A DNA stretch of 64,000 nucleotides from Mesorhizobium sp. NZP2298. GTDB taxonomy: Bacteria; Pseudomonadota; Alphaproteobacteria; Rhizobiales; Rhizobiaceae. Of this stretch, positions 16,491 through 25,387 are shown piece after piece. How positions within the stretch are numbered: the first letter of the stretch is position 1; each line of letters begins with the position of its first letter. Under the pieces are notes generated by a model, which was not told the DNA's origin, made no database searches, and worked only from the letters and a program-made list of their open reading frames with translations. The stretch is taken from NCBI RefSeq assembly GCF_013170825.1, contig NZ_CP033365.1, forward strand, positions 6,956,001-7,020,000, written 5' to 3'. A program made the position numbers and the translations under genes.

Positions 16491-17546
16491 TCAAGCCTTG
16501 ACCTGACCAAGCGACTTGTTGATCGATGGGATGATCTTGTCTCCCCAGAGCTCAATCTGGCGTAGCATCGTCTTTTGGTCGAAATCTCCCAATTGGGTCT
16601 GAATTGCGATCTGGTCCGGCTTCAGGATACTTATCTCTTCCAGCAGGCGATCGATGACGCGACTTACGCTGCCGATCGGCAGGTTCTGGCGCATGGTCTC
16701 GAACGACAGATCCTGCTGCGTCGGTGTTTCCTCCAGCAGATAGCCGTCCCGACTCTGCTGGCGGCGCTGATGAAGTGCTTCAGATAGCCGGCGCTGGAAT
16801 CGGGCGTTGTCAAGATAGCTGTCGATCTCCGCCTGATCGTCGCTGGCATAGCAGCAGCGCAGAAGCGCTATCTTGGCGGCGGTGACATCCTTACCCCGCG
16901 AAGCCGCCGCCGCCTCGATGGTCTCACGCAGCGTTCTCACGTTTTCCAAGCCGTTGTGGAACGCCGTGACGAAAAGATTGTGGCCCTCACGATAGGCCCG
17001 GCCCATGCTTCGCGCGGACCCGCAGGCGATCCAGATCGGTGGGGCTGGCCTTTGGATGGTGCGCAGCGAAATCGCCGTCAAAGGTATCTTCTCATACTGA
17101 CCATTATGCTCGTAGACCTTCTGGTTGAGGCCCTTGAGAAGGATATCCAGGTATTCCGCAAACACGGCCGGCGCCTCCTCGACATCGACGCCGAAGCGCT
17201 CGAACTCGAACTGCTGGTATCCCGAGCCGACGCCGAGTTCGAGGCGGCCGTTCGAAACGATATCGGCAAAGCCGATCTCGGAGAGCAGGCGCTGCGGTTG
17301 ATACAGCGGCAGCACACATACGCCGGTGCCAAGGCGAATGGTGCTCGTAAGGCCAGCACAGTGTGCCACCATCATCAAGGGCGAGGGAACCAGGCTGTAG
17401 TTGTTGAAGTGGTGCTCGGCGAACCAAGCGGTGTTGAAGCCGGCCTGCTCCGAAGCGATTGCCTGTTCGATTGAGTTACCGATGACGCTGTCGCACGATT
17501 GATGATAGCCTCGCTGGGCCGCCAAGATGAATGTCGCGAATTCCAT
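16491..17546 (-). CDS. Luciferase-like (LLM-class) flavin-dependent monooxygenase, y4vJ-like
   Basis: A 351-aa member of the bacterial luciferase family, started at ATG 17546 (MEFATFILAAQRGYHQ). Recognisable segments are WFAEHHFNNYSLVPSPLMM, GTGVCVLPLYQPQRLLSEI and LGVGSGYQQFEFERFGVD, which form the FMN-binding barrel. It uses reduced flavin and O2 to oxidise an organic substrate. It is the last gene of the P450/ferredoxin/SDR operon; I recall a similar gene, y4vJ, beside CYP127 in the symbiotic plasmid of strain NGR234. About 490 bp separate it from the PEP mutase gene, with a separate sigma-54 promoter for the latter. Confidence 0.88.
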   Translation of the reverse strand: MEFATFILAAQRGYHQSCDSVIGNSIEQAIASEQAGFNTAWFAEHHFNNYSLVPSPLMMVAHCAGLTSTIRLGTGVCVLPLYQPQRLLSEIGFADIVSNGRLELGVGSGYQQFEFERFGVDVEEAPAVFAEYLDILLKGLNQKVYEHNGQYEKIPLTAISLRTIQRPAPPIWIACGSARSMGRAYREGHNLFVTAFHNGLENVRTLRETIEAAAASRGKDVTAAKIALLRCCYASDDQAEIDSYLDNARFQRRLSEALHQRRQQSRDGYLLEETPTQQDLSFETMRQNLPIGSVSRVIDRLLEEISILKPDQIAIQTQLGDFDQKTMLRQIELWGDKIIPSINKSLGQVKA

Positions 17547-17792
17547 GGCGTTTCCTCGTTTACACAAAGTGGCCAATCAAGCCTTCGACTTGTGCCGATT
17601 GCGGGTGGGCGGTATCGATCCGGCCTGGCGGCGACGTAGTCGACGATCTTGCGCAAAGCCGCTTATCGTTCGGCGGCCGCAGGCAAGCGCCAAAACCTGG
17701 CTAGTCATTCGACCCTGATGACGAGTTTTCCGTCACCAATGAAGACGATCACTTGGCAAGCCGCGCTTGGCCCGTGCCACGCAGCCGCAGTC

Positions 17793-19454
17793 TCAATCCT
17801 CGAACCTCATCGGCTTCGACGAACCGCAACCCGTCGCCGGCGAACATTCGACGGATCCGTCCGCAGCCTTCGTTGGATCTTGTTGATCGGTTGACTGGGC
17901 GTTTCGCGCGTCAGCCAACGAGGTCAAGCCGCCGTCCACGTAGAGGGTCGAGCCGTTTACGTATGAGGCATCAGGCGAGGCCAGAAAGAACACTGCCTCG
18001 GCGACGTCTTCGGGCTCTCCCATCCGCCCCATCGGGATGCGCCGTTTGATCGCTACGGAATCGATGCAGCCGGACTCGACCAGCTGAGCAATGTCAGGCG
18101 TACGGATATAGCCAAGAGCGACGGTGGCCGTTCGGATGCCGACCGACCCGAGTTCGGCCGCCATGCACCGGGTCAGAATGTTCATACCCGCCCTGGACGC
18201 CCCATAGGCATGGCGCGGCACGAAGGGCAGGAAACTATCGATCGATCCAAGATTGAGGATTACGCCGCCGGCGTCCATCGACTTGATCGCCTCGCGCGCG
18301 CAGGTGAAGGTGCCGGTGAGATTGACGTCCAGTACCCGCTCGATCTGTCGCGGGATTTCGATGCCTCGCACAAACGTATCGGCAATAGCGGCACAGTTGA
18401 CGAGGATCTCGATGCGACCGAAGCGCCCCCGTATTTCCTCGAACAGGGCCACCACCTCGCTCTCGACCGCCAAGTCGACGGATTTCGCCACGTGCCTGCC
18501 GCCCAGCAAACCAGCGAGTTCTGCCGCCCCAGCACCATCTTTATCAGCAATCACGACTGTGTCGGAGTTCGCGGCAAAGCGGCGAACGACGGCGGCGCCT
18601 ATACCGTTCGCGCCGCCCGTCACGACCACTGTGCGCGCGCCAGTTCGTTCGGCCGGCCGGAAGAGTTCGGCTCGAGGCGTCTGGTCGACCGGCGGGTGCG
18701 CGTCGCCCGGCTGGTTGAACGACATCCAACCGCCGTCGACCGTCAGCACCGATCCTGTGATGTAGCCCGTCTGTGCGCTGGCCAAAAAACGCACGGCCCG
18801 AGCGATCTCGTCGGGGCGCGCCATTCGCCCCATGGGCACGCGGCGGCGCACGGCCGCGAGGTCCATCTTGCCCGCACGTTCCAGTTCCGCCACCATCGGC
18901 GTGCGCACGTATCCTGGCGCTACCGCCGTTACGCGGATGCCGCGCGAGGCCCACTCGCATGCAAGCGATCTCGTGAGAGCGATCAAGCCTGCCTTCGAGC
19001 TGGCATAGGCGTTGCGCTTGGGATTGCCGAGGACGCCCGCCAGCGAAGCGACGTTGACAATGGCAGCGCCGGGCTGCATGCGCCTCGCCGCTTCGCCGGC
19101 CATGATGAAAGGCCCGATCAGGTTTGTTGCCAGCACGCGTCGGAAGGCCTCGAAACCGGTGTCGATAGTCGCAGCCATGGCGGGTCCTATCGCCGCGTTG
19201 TTGACGAGAACATCGATTTTCGCGAACTGCGCTTCGATGCGGCCGTATAGGGCGACAATGTCCTCTTCTCGTGAGACATCGCATTCGAGGCCCAGATGCG
19301 GATGGCCGAGACCGCCGGCCAGTTCAAGAACGCCGCTGCCAGGAAGGTCCACCGCAGCGACGATGTCTCCATCGGCGGCAACGATCTCGACCAGCGCACG
19401 GCCGATTCCGCCTGCCGCTCCCGTTATCATGACGACCCGTCCTGCCTGCTTCAT
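17793..19454 (-). CDS. Double short-chain dehydrogenase/reductase (two fused SDR domains), y4vI-like
   Basis: A 553-aa protein made of two SDR domains, started at ATG 19454 (MKQAGRVVMITG). Domain 1 has TGAAGGIG, NNAAIG and the catalytic YASSK. Domain 2, from about residue 270, has TGGANGIG and NCAAI, but its catalytic motif reads YGASR, with Arg in place of the essential Lys. One half may therefore be structural or only cofactor-binding. SDRs oxidise alcohols or reduce ketones with NAD(P)H. The fusion resembles y4vI of NGR234 as I recall it. It sits between the SnoaL-like and luciferase-like genes. Confidence 0.87.
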   Translation of the reverse strand: MKQAGRVVMITGAAGGIGRALVEIVAADGDIVAAVDLPGSGVLELAGGLGHPHLGLECDVSREEDIVALYGRIEAQFAKIDVLVNNAAIGPAMAATIDTGFEAFRRVLATNLIGPFIMAGEAARRMQPGAAIVNVASLAGVLGNPKRNAYASSKAGLIALTRSLACEWASRGIRVTAVAPGYVRTPMVAELERAGKMDLAAVRRRVPMGRMARPDEIARAVRFLASAQTGYITGSVLTVDGGWMSFNQPGDAHPPVDQTPRAELFRPAERTGARTVVVTGGANGIGAAVVRRFAANSDTVVIADKDGAGAAELAGLLGGRHVAKSVDLAVESEVVALFEEIRGRFGRIEILVNCAAIADTFVRGIEIPRQIERVLDVNLTGTFTCAREAIKSMDAGGVILNLGSIDSFLPFVPRHAYGASRAGMNILTRCMAAELGSVGIRTATVALGYIRTPDIAQLVESGCIDSVAIKRRIPMGRMGEPEDVAEAVFFLASPDASYVNGSTLYVDGGLTSLADARNAQSTDQQDPTKAADGSVECSPATGCGSSKPMRFED

Positions 19455-19637
19455 ATGAACCTCTCCGCAGCCAGCGTCAGAGATATCGACGCGAGTCAGC
19501 CGCAAGACCGGTCGCGGACGTCCTGGTGACGGCGAGTTTCCATACCGGGTAGACGTGTTGCGTTCCGCGACCGCTCCCGCGACGCGGCTCCGCAATTGGG
19601 AGCCTTGGAAAGCATTGTGGTGACATGCATGGCATTT

Positions 19638-20177
19638 TCATTTTGATGACGAGCTGCGGCGCTTCCTGAGCACGTAAACCGGGTCATTGGGATGCGCTGC
19701 TCCGATCGGTTGCCGCAAGCCGAACCGTTCTGCCTCGGGGACCGCTGGTGGGGTCTGCTCTTCGATCCAATCGTAAACGACGGTCCGTTCGGCAATGCGC
19801 CACGCCCCTTCTCTCTTCTGAAAAAGATCGCAGTAACGGCCGCAGAGAAGCACCTGGCGTGCTTCTCCGTCATTGTCTGGTCCGCGTTGCAGCGCGGTGA
19901 AATAGCTTTCGACCACGGCCTCCGACGGGTCGATGAATTCGATCAAGACGTTCGTGATCTGGTGGATTAAGCGCGGTCCGGTTTTGAAGAGACCAAGCGC
20001 AAACTCAAAGAAGCCCTCGGCTGAGCCGCGATAGGCACCGTGATTGTCATGCGCATCGGGCCAATATGCACTGCGCAGCGCAGCCTCATCCGCGCGGTCT
20101 ATGCCGCGGCAGTACCGATAAAGGCAGTCGCGGATCGCCTCGCGGTCGCGCAGTTCGGTGATTTTTGCCTGGCCCAT
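19638..20177 (-). CDS. SnoaL-like / NTF2-fold protein
   Basis: A 179-aa protein started at ATG 20177 ([17 protein letters not shown]). The N-terminal pattern [21 protein letters not shown], then [14 protein letters not shown] and [26 protein letters not shown], is typical of SnoaL_4/NTF2-like small hydrolases, isomerases and ring-hydroxylating dioxygenase beta-like proteins. Catalytic activity cannot be assigned. It lies within the P450-SDR-monooxygenase operon and probably acts on the same substrate. Confidence 0.8.
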   Translation of the reverse strand: MGQAKITELRDREAIRDCLYRYCRGIDRADEAALRSAYWPDAHDNHGAYRGSAEGFFEFALGLFKTGPRLIHQITNVLIEFIDPSEAVVESYFTALQRGPDNDGEARQVLLCGRYCDLFQKREGAWRIAERTVVYDWIEEQTPPAVPEAERFGLRQPIGAAHPNDPVYVLRKRRSSSSK

Positions 20178-20388
20178 CGCTCTGTCGCAAATTTGAGATT
20201 GGATGAGGCGTTTGGTGCCTCTAGGTGCGTGCAAGGTCGAACCGATCGGCAACTGAAGAAGCCAGAACGGAGACGAACTTCACGTGTCGCGTGCGTGTCA
20301 TTGAGGTCTCGATGCCGGAGAGGAGGTAGGCAGGGAAGCGGCCGGACATCTTGCTTTGCGGTGTGGGGCCACGTCTCGTCGATTCCAC

Positions 20389-20634
20389 CTAAGCTTCCCC
20401 AGTTCTTGGTTGCATGGCGGCTGGTTCGAACCGCGCTGCCGATGTGCGATCGACTTCCAGCGCACGTTCGGGGCAGGATCGCGCGCCTTGTGACGCAAGC
20501 AGTTGCTCCCCCTCCGCAACCTGAATGTCACCGGGCAGGATGTAGCCATCGTCATCAAGCTTGAAGATGTCCGGCGCTTGCGCCCAGCATCGCGCGTGAC
20601 CCTGGCATTTGGCATTGTGGACGATAATGCGCAT
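20389..20634 (-). CDS. Small ferredoxin (3Fe-4S type) partner of the P450
   Basis: An 81-aa ferredoxin started at ATG 20634 (MRIIVHNAKCQGHARC). The cysteines C-x5-C in CQGHARC and the distal CP in ARSCPERAL fit the single-cluster ferredoxins that feed electrons to bacterial P450s. It begins 38 bp after the P450 stop, supporting a redox partnership. The C-terminal 20 residues are not conserved in type. Confidence 0.85.
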   Translation of the reverse strand: MRIIVHNAKCQGHARCWAQAPDIFKLDDDGYILPGDIQVAEGEQLLASQGARSCPERALEVDRTSAARFEPAAMQPRTGEA

Positions 20635-20672
20635 AGCGCTGCCTCCATTGTCTTGGCATGGCTCGGCGATGG

Positions 20673-21890
20673 TCATGACCAGTCCAGGATCAGATTTTCG
20701 ATCCCGAACACATGGCCGCCACAGGTGATGGGCGCTGTACCCTCCTTGATCCGGAAGGTCGGTATGCGCGCCAGCCACTCCTCCAGGCCAATGACAATCT
20801 CGCGACGGGCAAGGTGTGAGCCAAGGCAACGGTGGGGACCATAGCCAAACGCGGCGTGGCGGTTGTGCTCTCGCGCCAGATCGACCGTGTTGGGGGATTC
20901 GAATTCCTCCGGGTCGCGATTTGCAATCATCGTGGCGCACGAAACATAGTCCCCCTTTCGGATCGGCGCGCCTTCGAAGTCGATATCTTTCGTAGCCACG
21001 CGGATCAACTGAATGGGCGGATAGGCCCGCAGCAACTCTTCGGTTGCAAGCAGGATGCGGTCCGGTTCGCTGCGCAGCAGTTCCTGATCCTTGAGGTTGC
21101 GCGCTAGATAAGCCAGGTCAAAGCCAATAGCTGCTGCGACAGTGTCAAGTCCCGCGACGAACACAAGCACGCCGATGCCACGGATCTCCCCGTCGGTTAG
21201 CCGGCGGCCCTCGATCTGTGCCTGCACGATGAAGGTCATGAGATCGTCGACCGGATCCTTGCGGCGATTGGTTGCAAGTTCATCGATGAAAGCCACAATC
21301 TTGCGGGCAGCCACAGGTCGTTCCACATCGTCGCCGTGGAGCAGATCTTTCGCCCAGCCGACAAATGTATCGAGTCCCTGATCCGGCAACCCCAGAAAGC
21401 GAAGGAAGATGCTGACAGTGAACGGAAAGGCAAAATCCTTCATGACGTCGCAGCTCGTGGCCGATGCGGTGATCCGGTCGATCAGGGCTATCGCTCGCTC
21501 ACGGACAGCCGGTTCCAGTGCCGTCACCCGCTTGGGCGAAAGCAGCGGACTGAGCAGTGAGCGAAATGCGCCATGGGCCGGTGGATCGAGCTCAAGCGGG
21601 ATCGTCGGCCAGGTTTCGCCCAGTATGGAGGAGAAGATGCTGCGATGGCTGGAAAAAGTTTCAGTGTCCTGCAGCACCTTACGCTGGTCTGCGGCGCGGG
21701 TGATGACCCAGGTGCCCCGGCCATCTTGCGTGTTGTAGGGGGAATAGAAGATCGGAGGCCCGTCATGGGCGCAAGCGACGGCTGCGTGTGGATCCCCGTT
21801 GGGCGTTGGTGGCATGCCTGGCGATGTGAACAGGCTGAAGTCTCTCACCATTTCGGGCGGGACATGATCTGGAACCGGGTTGATCGCCAT
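20673..21890 (-). CDS. Cytochrome P450 (CYP127-like)
   Basis: A 405-aa soluble bacterial P450. The I-helix has AGLDT, the K-helix ExxR is EELLR, and the haem-binding loop is FGYGPHRCLGSHLAR with the proximal Cys. It is preceded by AGGAG and starts at ATG 21890. With the ferredoxin, SnoaL-like, SDR and luciferase-like genes it forms a minus-strand operon similar to the CYP127A1 region of pNGR234a as I recall. The substrate is unknown. Upstream a NifA site (22533) and a weak -24/-12 element (22426) suggest symbiotic expression. The gibberellin-operon P450s differ in gene context and are not indicated. Confidence 0.9.
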   Translation of the reverse strand: MAINPVPDHVPPEMVRDFSLFTSPGMPPTPNGDPHAAVACAHDGPPIFYSPYNTQDGRGTWVITRAADQRKVLQDTETFSSHRSIFSSILGETWPTIPLELDPPAHGAFRSLLSPLLSPKRVTALEPAVRERAIALIDRITASATSCDVMKDFAFPFTVSIFLRFLGLPDQGLDTFVGWAKDLLHGDDVERPVAARKIVAFIDELATNRRKDPVDDLMTFIVQAQIEGRRLTDGEIRGIGVLVFVAGLDTVAAAIGFDLAYLARNLKDQELLRSEPDRILLATEELLRAYPPIQLIRVATKDIDFEGAPIRKGDYVSCATMIANRDPEEFESPNTVDLAREHNRHAAFGYGPHRCLGSHLARREIVIGLEEWLARIPTFRIKEGTAPITCGGHVFGIENLILDWS

Positions 21891-21989
21891 TGCATTTCTC
21901 CTGCCGTCTAACCACTAACCAGGCCGCGCATCATGGCATCTTGGCCATCCAGCAAGCTTGTTGCCCTTTTGGCCAGACCGCTGCCTGCC

Positions 21990-22260
21990 CGCCAAAGAGC
22001 CGACGAGCGAAATCGTCGGAGACGCGGCGTTTTCCAGCTTCGAACGGCGAACCGGAATGAAGCTCTTGCTCCACAGCGGTTCGGGGTCGATCATCTCTTC
22101 GAGGATATCCGCAGCGCGGCACGCGAAAGACCGGTTGGCCGCCGAAGTGCTCGCCGGTCTCCTCAAGCGCCGGCGAGAGGACAGGAGCAAGCACATTCTG
22201 GTCGAACCGTATCTGCAGGTCGATCGGTGGCCATTGGCCGGTGCCGGGCGGTTGTGACGG
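21990..22260 (-). pseudogene. nifQ-like remnant
   Basis: The minus strand here aligns with the first half of the intact nifQ (25384-26031). In broken frames it reads FDQNVLAPVLSPALEETGEHF where nifQ reads FDRHVLACVFYLAFEEVEAGK, followed by a match to the ADLRDVM segment. The C-terminal cysteine cluster is absent and frames shift, so it cannot make NifQ. It lies just upstream of the P450 gene, beside another nif promoter-like segment. It may come from a duplication of the nifQ end of a nif operon. Confidence 0.7.
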
Positions 22261-22425
22261 TGACGCCAGTCACGCCGGTCGATATTGCATTCCACGGGCA
22301 ATGCCCGTTGCGGATAGAATCTGAACTGACGCTGACCTGACATGTCGTCTTCCTTCATTGCATTGAGCGCGATATCACTCACGAATGGACGCCAGTCGGT
22401 ATCTCCTGCCGTCTCACATGAGAGC

Positions 22426-22441
22426 TTCAAAAGTCGTGCCA
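22426..22441 (-). promoter_or_regulatory. Weak sigma-54 -24/-12 element upstream of the P450 operon
   Basis: The minus strand reads TGGCACG-ACTT-TTGA. The -24 half is perfect, but the normally invariant C at -12 is A. It lies 92 bp downstream of a perfect NifA site and about 540 bp upstream of the P450 ATG, so function is uncertain. Confidence 0.4.
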
Positions 22442-22532
22442 ACGGCGCGGAAAGAGCCCTGCAGGAGATTTTCTACATATCATTCAACAGCTTGAACGAA
22501 TGCGCAGCCGCAAGCCTGGCGGAGCAAACCCG

Positions 22533-22548
22533 TGTCCCGGACATGACA
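22533..22548. promoter_or_regulatory. NifA upstream activator site (TGT-N10-ACA)
   Basis: TGTCCCGGACATGACA matches the consensus exactly. It sits about 90 bp from the weak -24/-12 element directed towards the P450 operon. Confidence 0.65.
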
Positions 22549-22794
22549 AACCCGACAGCAAAGTCGCGGCAGCTTCAAAATGCTCCGAGAGCACAAGGCG
22601 GTCTTCCCGTCACTTCGGGACCGTGCCCGCCTCACGCGATTTCGAAGCGGTCTCGCGAGCGTCGATAGGGCGAAGCGCGTGGGCCTGTCAGCCGTCTCAA
22701 TCCTGAGAACGGAGGCCATAGGGACCCTCGTCAGGTTAACCCCGATCGACTCCTGTCCCTCGTTCCGAGTTTGAGCCCAGATTTTCGCTTCGAA

Positions 22795-22876
22795 TACGAG
22801 CCACGTGTTCGCCGCGCCGGCGACCCGGCGACCCTCCGGTCCGACTTCCGACATTTTTGTCCAGCTTCGGACAAAG
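22795..22876. repeat. Copy B of the duplicated NifA-site region
   Basis: Counterpart of 16165-16255 in the same orientation, containing a perfect NifA site. See the PEP mutase promoter entries. Confidence 0.6.
22858..22873. promoter_or_regulatory. NifA upstream activator site for prx-rpoN
   Basis: TGTCCAGCTTCGGACA is a perfect TGT-N10-ACA with extended dyad symmetry (TTGTCC...GGACAA). It lies about 163 bp upstream of the strong -24/-12 element at 23036. Confidence 0.75.
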
Positions 22877-23035
22877 AGGGGCGCGGCTTGATACGCATAA
22901 ACGGGATCCCCTCTGCCCAGAGCTCACGATCAGATGATTATGGGCGCGCTCGCTCTCGGCGAAGGCACGGTCTTGGCCGCTCAAGGCAAAGAGTGTCGCT
23001 GCAAAAAACAGTGTGACCCCCAGCCTAAAATCAAA

Positions 23036-23051
23036 TGGCACGGCGCTTGCG
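23036..23051 (+). promoter_or_regulatory. Sigma-54 promoter of prx-rpoN
   Basis: TGGCACGGCGCTTGCG is a full consensus -24/-12 element with GG and GC 12 bp apart, 260 bp upstream of the peroxiredoxin ATG. It would make the symbiotic rpoN part of the NifA regulon (positive feedback). Confidence 0.85.
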
Positions 23052-23310
23052 TCGTACTCGGCAGAACCCATCACAAGGTGGCCAGGAGTAAGACCATTGC
23101 TGACATCGCGACCCCCCGTACAAGCGCGTAGTGAAACCGTTCTCGTGCCGCCACAAATCGAGAACGCCCGTGCTCGCGAGCGGTTTTGCCATGGCTGATC
23201 CAAGGTCGACGCAAAACGCGCGGCGCTCGACCGAATTGCCGGCCGAGGTCGATGCCGTGTCAGTTTCAACCGAAAAAGCAGCCCACCAGTTTTCCTCCAG
23301 GAGCACATTG

Positions 23311-23859
23311 ATGACCGTCAAAAAAAAGGTTCCTTTCGTCACCTTTCGCACTCGTGTTCGCGATGATTCCATCGAGGGACCAAACCCGCACCGCTGGGAA
23401 GACAAGACATCCGACGACTGTTTCAGCGGCAAGCGCATCATCCTGTTCTCGCTGCCCGGTGCCTTCACCCCGACCTGCTCGACCTTCCAGTTGCCCGATT
23501 TCGAAATGCTCTACGACGAGTTCGAGAAGGAGGGAATTGACGCAATCTACTGCGTTTCCGTCAACGATGCGTTCGTCATGAATGCGTGGGGCAAGGCCCT
23601 GGGGCTGAAGAAAGTCCAACTCATCCCAGACGGCTCGGGCGAGTTCACCCGCAAGATGGGCATGCTGGTTGCCAAGGACAATCTCGGCTTCGGCATGCGC
23701 TCCTGGCGCTACGCTGCCGTGATCAACAATGGCGTGGTGGAGCAGTGGTTCGAGGAGGACGGTTTCTGCGACAACTGCGAGGCCGACCCCTATGGCGTAT
23801 CGTCGCCGCAGAACGTCCTTGAAACGCTGAGAGCCGCCAAAGCCGTGACGGCTGCATGA
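23311..23859 (+). CDS. Peroxiredoxin (Prx5/AhpE-like, symbiotic)
   Basis: A 182-aa thiol peroxidase. I start it at ATG 23311 (MTVKKKVPFVTFRTRVRD), preceded by CCAGGAG; the open frame upstream lacks family similarity. The peroxidatic cysteine is in GAFTPTCSTFQLPDFE. A further CDNC pair near the C-terminus could resolve the disulphide. It reduces H2O2 or alkyl peroxides, useful in nitrogen-fixing bacteroids. It lies 73 bp before rpoN behind a NifA/sigma-54 promoter; the prx-rpoN pairing is known in other rhizobia. Confidence 0.92.
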   Translation: MTVKKKVPFVTFRTRVRDDSIEGPNPHRWEDKTSDDCFSGKRIILFSLPGAFTPTCSTFQLPDFEMLYDEFEKEGIDAIYCVSVNDAFVMNAWGKALGLKKVQLIPDGSGEFTRKMGMLVAKDNLGFGMRSWRYAAVINNGVVEQWFEEDGFCDNCEADPYGVSSPQNVLETLRAAKAVTAA

Positions 23860-23932
23860 TCTAGACGAGTCAACGTCTCGAAAATCCCCTTGCACAAGGC
23901 GAAGGTCGCTCGGTAGGAGTTTCACGCTAGCC

Positions 23933-25387
23933 ATGGAGTCCTCAGCAAGCCTGCTTCAGCGTCAGAAGCAATCGTTGGTTTTGACGCCGCAAATGATGGA
24001 ATCCATTCGCCTGTTGCAACTGGCGCATCCCGAACTGCATCAGTTCGTCGAGCAGGAAATCGAGAAGAACCCCTTTCTGGAACGGGCCTCAAACCGGGCG
24101 CCGAAGGACATTCCGTCGATTTCGGCCGGGAACCCGCGCATCGGGCCGACCACGGGCGGAATATCGGATCGGGCCTCGCAGTGGAAATCAATCCGCGGCA
24201 AAAACAATGTCCAACCGGGGGGAAACCATGCGTTCGAAGATTCCTGGACGTCCATCGAAACATTGCACGACCATGTCGCTCGTCAGATCGCTCTCAGCGC
24301 ATTCGCGCCGCTGGAGCGGCGAATAGCTGGCGAGCTTGCCGGTCATCTGGAAGACACCGGATACCTTCCGGTGAACCTTTCGGAACTGGCCCGCAGCCTG
24401 AATGTCCGGGAGGCTGTTGTGGAACGGGTTCTCGGAACCTTGCAGCAGTTCGATCCACCGGGTATTTTTGCGCGAACTCTCAGCGAATGCCTTGAGATAC
24501 AATTGCGGCAGCTAGACAGGTTCGACCCGGCAATGGCAGCGCTGGTCGCCAATCTTGAAGCGCTGGCGCGACGCGATTTTCAAACATTGAAGCGCCATTG
24601 CGGTGTCGATGAAGACGACCTTCTCGACATGTTGCACGAAATCCGCGCGCTGGATCCCAAGCCCGGAAACCGATTCCAATCCGGAGGGCCTGAATCGATC
24701 ATTCCCGACGTCTTGGTCCAGCCCTCTCCCGGAGGTGGGTGGCAAATCGAACTCAATCCAGACACGCTGCCCAGGCTGCTGATGAACCAAAACTATTTTG
24801 CCCAGGTCTCCCGCCTAAGCGCTCAAAATTCGAAAGATCAGTCATTTCTCAACGAATGCCTCCAAAACGCGAACTGGCTAATCCGCAGCCTTGATCAGCG
24901 CGCCAAGACGATCCTCAAGGTAGCGGCTGAAATCATCCGCCAGCAGGACGCCTTTTTTGAACATGGGGTCGCCCACCTGCGGCCTCTCAATCTCAGGACT
25001 GTCGCGGATGCGATCAACGTGCACCAGTCGACGGTAAGCCGGGTAACGTCGAACAAGTACATGCTGACCCCGCGCGGCGTGTTCGAACTGAAGTATTTTT
25101 TCACTGTCGCGATCGGCTCCTGTGAAGGCGGCGACGCGTACTCCGCCGAAGCTGTCCGCCATCAAATCAAGGCGATGGTTGCCGTGGAATCGCCCAACGA
25201 AGTGCTTTCCGACGACGACATCGCCACCCGGCTCAAGGAAACCGGGATCGACATTGCTCGCCGCACCGTTGCGAAATATCGTGAGGCGCTGAACATCCCG
25301 TCCTCCGCGCGACGTCGCCGGGAAAAGCGCGTGCGTCTTCGATGCCAATCAAGCCCGGGCGGCGGCGGCGACGAAAGCGGCTCTTAA
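23933..25387 (+). CDS. rpoN: RNA polymerase sigma-54 factor RpoN (symbiotic copy)
   Basis: A 484-aa sigma-54. Region I is the glutamine/leucine-rich N-terminus (LLQRQKQSLVLTPQMM and onward) that contacts activators. The core-binding part spans about 110-300, the helix-turn-helix is around INVHQSTVSRVTSNKYM, and the RpoN box ARRTVAKYRE is near the C-terminus. It reads the -24/-12 promoters listed throughout this window, with NifA or DctD as activator. It is co-directional with the peroxiredoxin gene. Its stop shares a TTAA with the stop of the convergent nifQ. Confidence 0.96.
   Translation: MESSASLLQRQKQSLVLTPQMMESIRLLQLAHPELHQFVEQEIEKNPFLERASNRAPKDIPSISAGNPRIGPTTGGISDRASQWKSIRGKNNVQPGGNHAFEDSWTSIETLHDHVARQIALSAFAPLERRIAGELAGHLEDTGYLPVNLSELARSLNVREAVVERVLGTLQQFDPPGIFARTLSECLEIQLRQLDRFDPAMAALVANLEALARRDFQTLKRHCGVDEDDLLDMLHEIRALDPKPGNRFQSGGPESIIPDVLVQPSPGGGWQIELNPDTLPRLLMNQNYFAQVSRLSAQNSKDQSFLNECLQNANWLIRSLDQRAKTILKVAAEIIRQQDAFFEHGVAHLRPLNLRTVADAINVHQSTVSRVTSNKYMLTPRGVFELKYFFTVAIGSCEGGDAYSAEAVRHQIKAMVAVESPNEVLSDDDIATRLKETGIDIARRTVAKYREALNIPSSARRRREKRVRLRCQSSPGGGGDESGS

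Larger units (their letters stand above)
22328..22560. repeat. Copy 1 of a repeated nif promoter region
   Basis: Similar to 29090-29320 and partly to 26885-27090. Shared blocks are GACCTGACATGT, the ATTTTCT...CATAT stretch, a TGT-N10-ACA site and the following AAACCCGACAG. Each copy lies upstream of a minus-strand gene or remnant, suggesting duplication of one NifA-responsive promoter. Confidence 0.6.

Noticed and set aside
20673..21890. Gibberellin-operon P450
   Set aside because: Neighbours expected for that operon (further P450s, diterpene cyclases, GGPP synthase) are absent.
22994..23010. Additional NifA site near the prx promoter
   Set aside because: The spacer is 11 bp, not 10.
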